This document shows, piece after piece, positions 14,915 to 15,077 of a stretch of DNA of 15,077 nt. The notes below the pieces were generated by a model that made no database searches, was not told where the DNA came from, and worked only from the letters and a program-made list of their open reading frames with translations. Position numbers and translations under genes: made by a program. Origin of the DNA: Humisphaera sp. (GTDB lineage: Bacteria; Planctomycetota; Phycisphaerae; Tepidisphaerales; Tepidisphaeraceae); contig JANXVV010000351.1 in the NCBI GenBank assembly GCA_025351525.1, positions 1 to 15,077 of the forward strand. Direction: 5' to 3'. The number at the start of each line of letters is the position of its first letter. The first letter of the stretch is position 1.

Positions 14915-15077
14915 ATGAATTCACAGACCTTCGGAGCCACGTTTATGGTCGAGAGCCTCGAGCAACGGCTCCAATTGAGCGGCGCTGCCGACCTGGTGCA
15001 TTCGACGGCTTCCCTCTCCGCTCCCCGAACCATTGTCGGCGCTACAACGGTCGGCGATACGGCGCTGTTCGCAGGCG
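14915..15077 (+). CDS. Second LEPR-type Kelch-like paralogue, cut by the window end
   Basis: Only the first 54 codons are present. MNSQTFGATFMVESLEQRLQ is followed by LSGAADLVHSTASLSAPR and VGATTVGDTALFAG, which aligns residue for residue with the start of the gene at 13082 (DAPDLIHSTGSLSIPR, MGATSVGDRAFFAG). It therefore has a LEPR-XLL-type motif and the beginning of the first Kelch blade. GAGAG at 14904-14908 lies 6 bp before the ATG. It is a tandem duplicate of the preceding gene and probably an extracellular beta-propeller protein; the rest cannot be judged from this window. Confidence 0.85.
   Translation, partial: MNSQTFGATFMVESLEQRLQLSGAADLVHSTASLSAPRTIVGATTVGDTALFAG

Overview
The window looks like a chromosomal piece of a planctomycete, most likely of the class Phycisphaerae. 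Three things point there. First, at least four predicted surface or secreted proteins carry an N-terminal LEPR-XLL-type motif (variants ALESRALLS, FEPRLLLT, LEQRLQFS, LEQRLQLS). Second, there is a prepilin-like protein with a FTLVELLVVIGIIALLI segment and a C-terminal H-X9-DG motif, a paralogous family typical of planctomycetes. Third, several intergenic regions hold palindromic repeats such as GCATGGGCG-tct-CGCCCATGC. The species is not determined, and the lineage is inferred from family knowledge rather than from a search.

Left part (1-3850), all on the plus strand. It begins with two copies of a 28-bp palindromic repeat. These are followed by a secreted alpha/beta-hydrolase esterase (245-1234), a secreted zinc-dependent phospholipase C/P1-nuclease-fold protein (1408-2526) and a pilin-like H-X9-DG protein (2859-3683). 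The gaps between these genes are filled with nested hairpins. The pilin-like gene converges on serA across a twin palindrome and a terminator-like hairpin.

Middle part (3857-9086), all on the minus strand. In transcription order this is glmS (glucosamine-6-phosphate synthase), an S8 subtilisin-like protease with a C-terminal CBM6-like module and a LEPR-like N-terminus, then serA (D-3-phosphoglycerate dehydrogenase with ACT domain). glmS and serA are core metabolic genes and the protease sits between them. The spacing does not clearly argue for one operon.

Right part (9087-15077), plus strand, is accessory and surface-directed. It reads outward from a divergent promoter region shared with glmS. 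It holds a large LEPR-type modular protein with FN3/PKD-like repeats and a C-terminal alpha/beta-hydrolase domain. A Kelch-like beta-propeller protein with a CARDB-like tail follows, and then the start of a second Kelch-like paralogue cut by the window edge. The start of the large gene sits on a run of ten G residues: one extra G (or a -1 slip) would join it to an upstream ATG with a better N-terminus. The two Kelch paralogues are separated by a 133-bp element with GTAA-starting terminal inverted repeats and a perfect 8-bp target duplication, the signature of a non-autonomous IS66-type element. A lower-GC stretch from about 10.94 to 13.79 kb bridges the end of the large gene and the first half of the first Kelch gene, which suggests mosaic assembly.

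No tRNA, rRNA, CRISPR array, transposase gene or recognisable defence system was seen. The most interesting signals are the poly-G tract, the small IS66-like element and the LEPR-type surface gene cluster.
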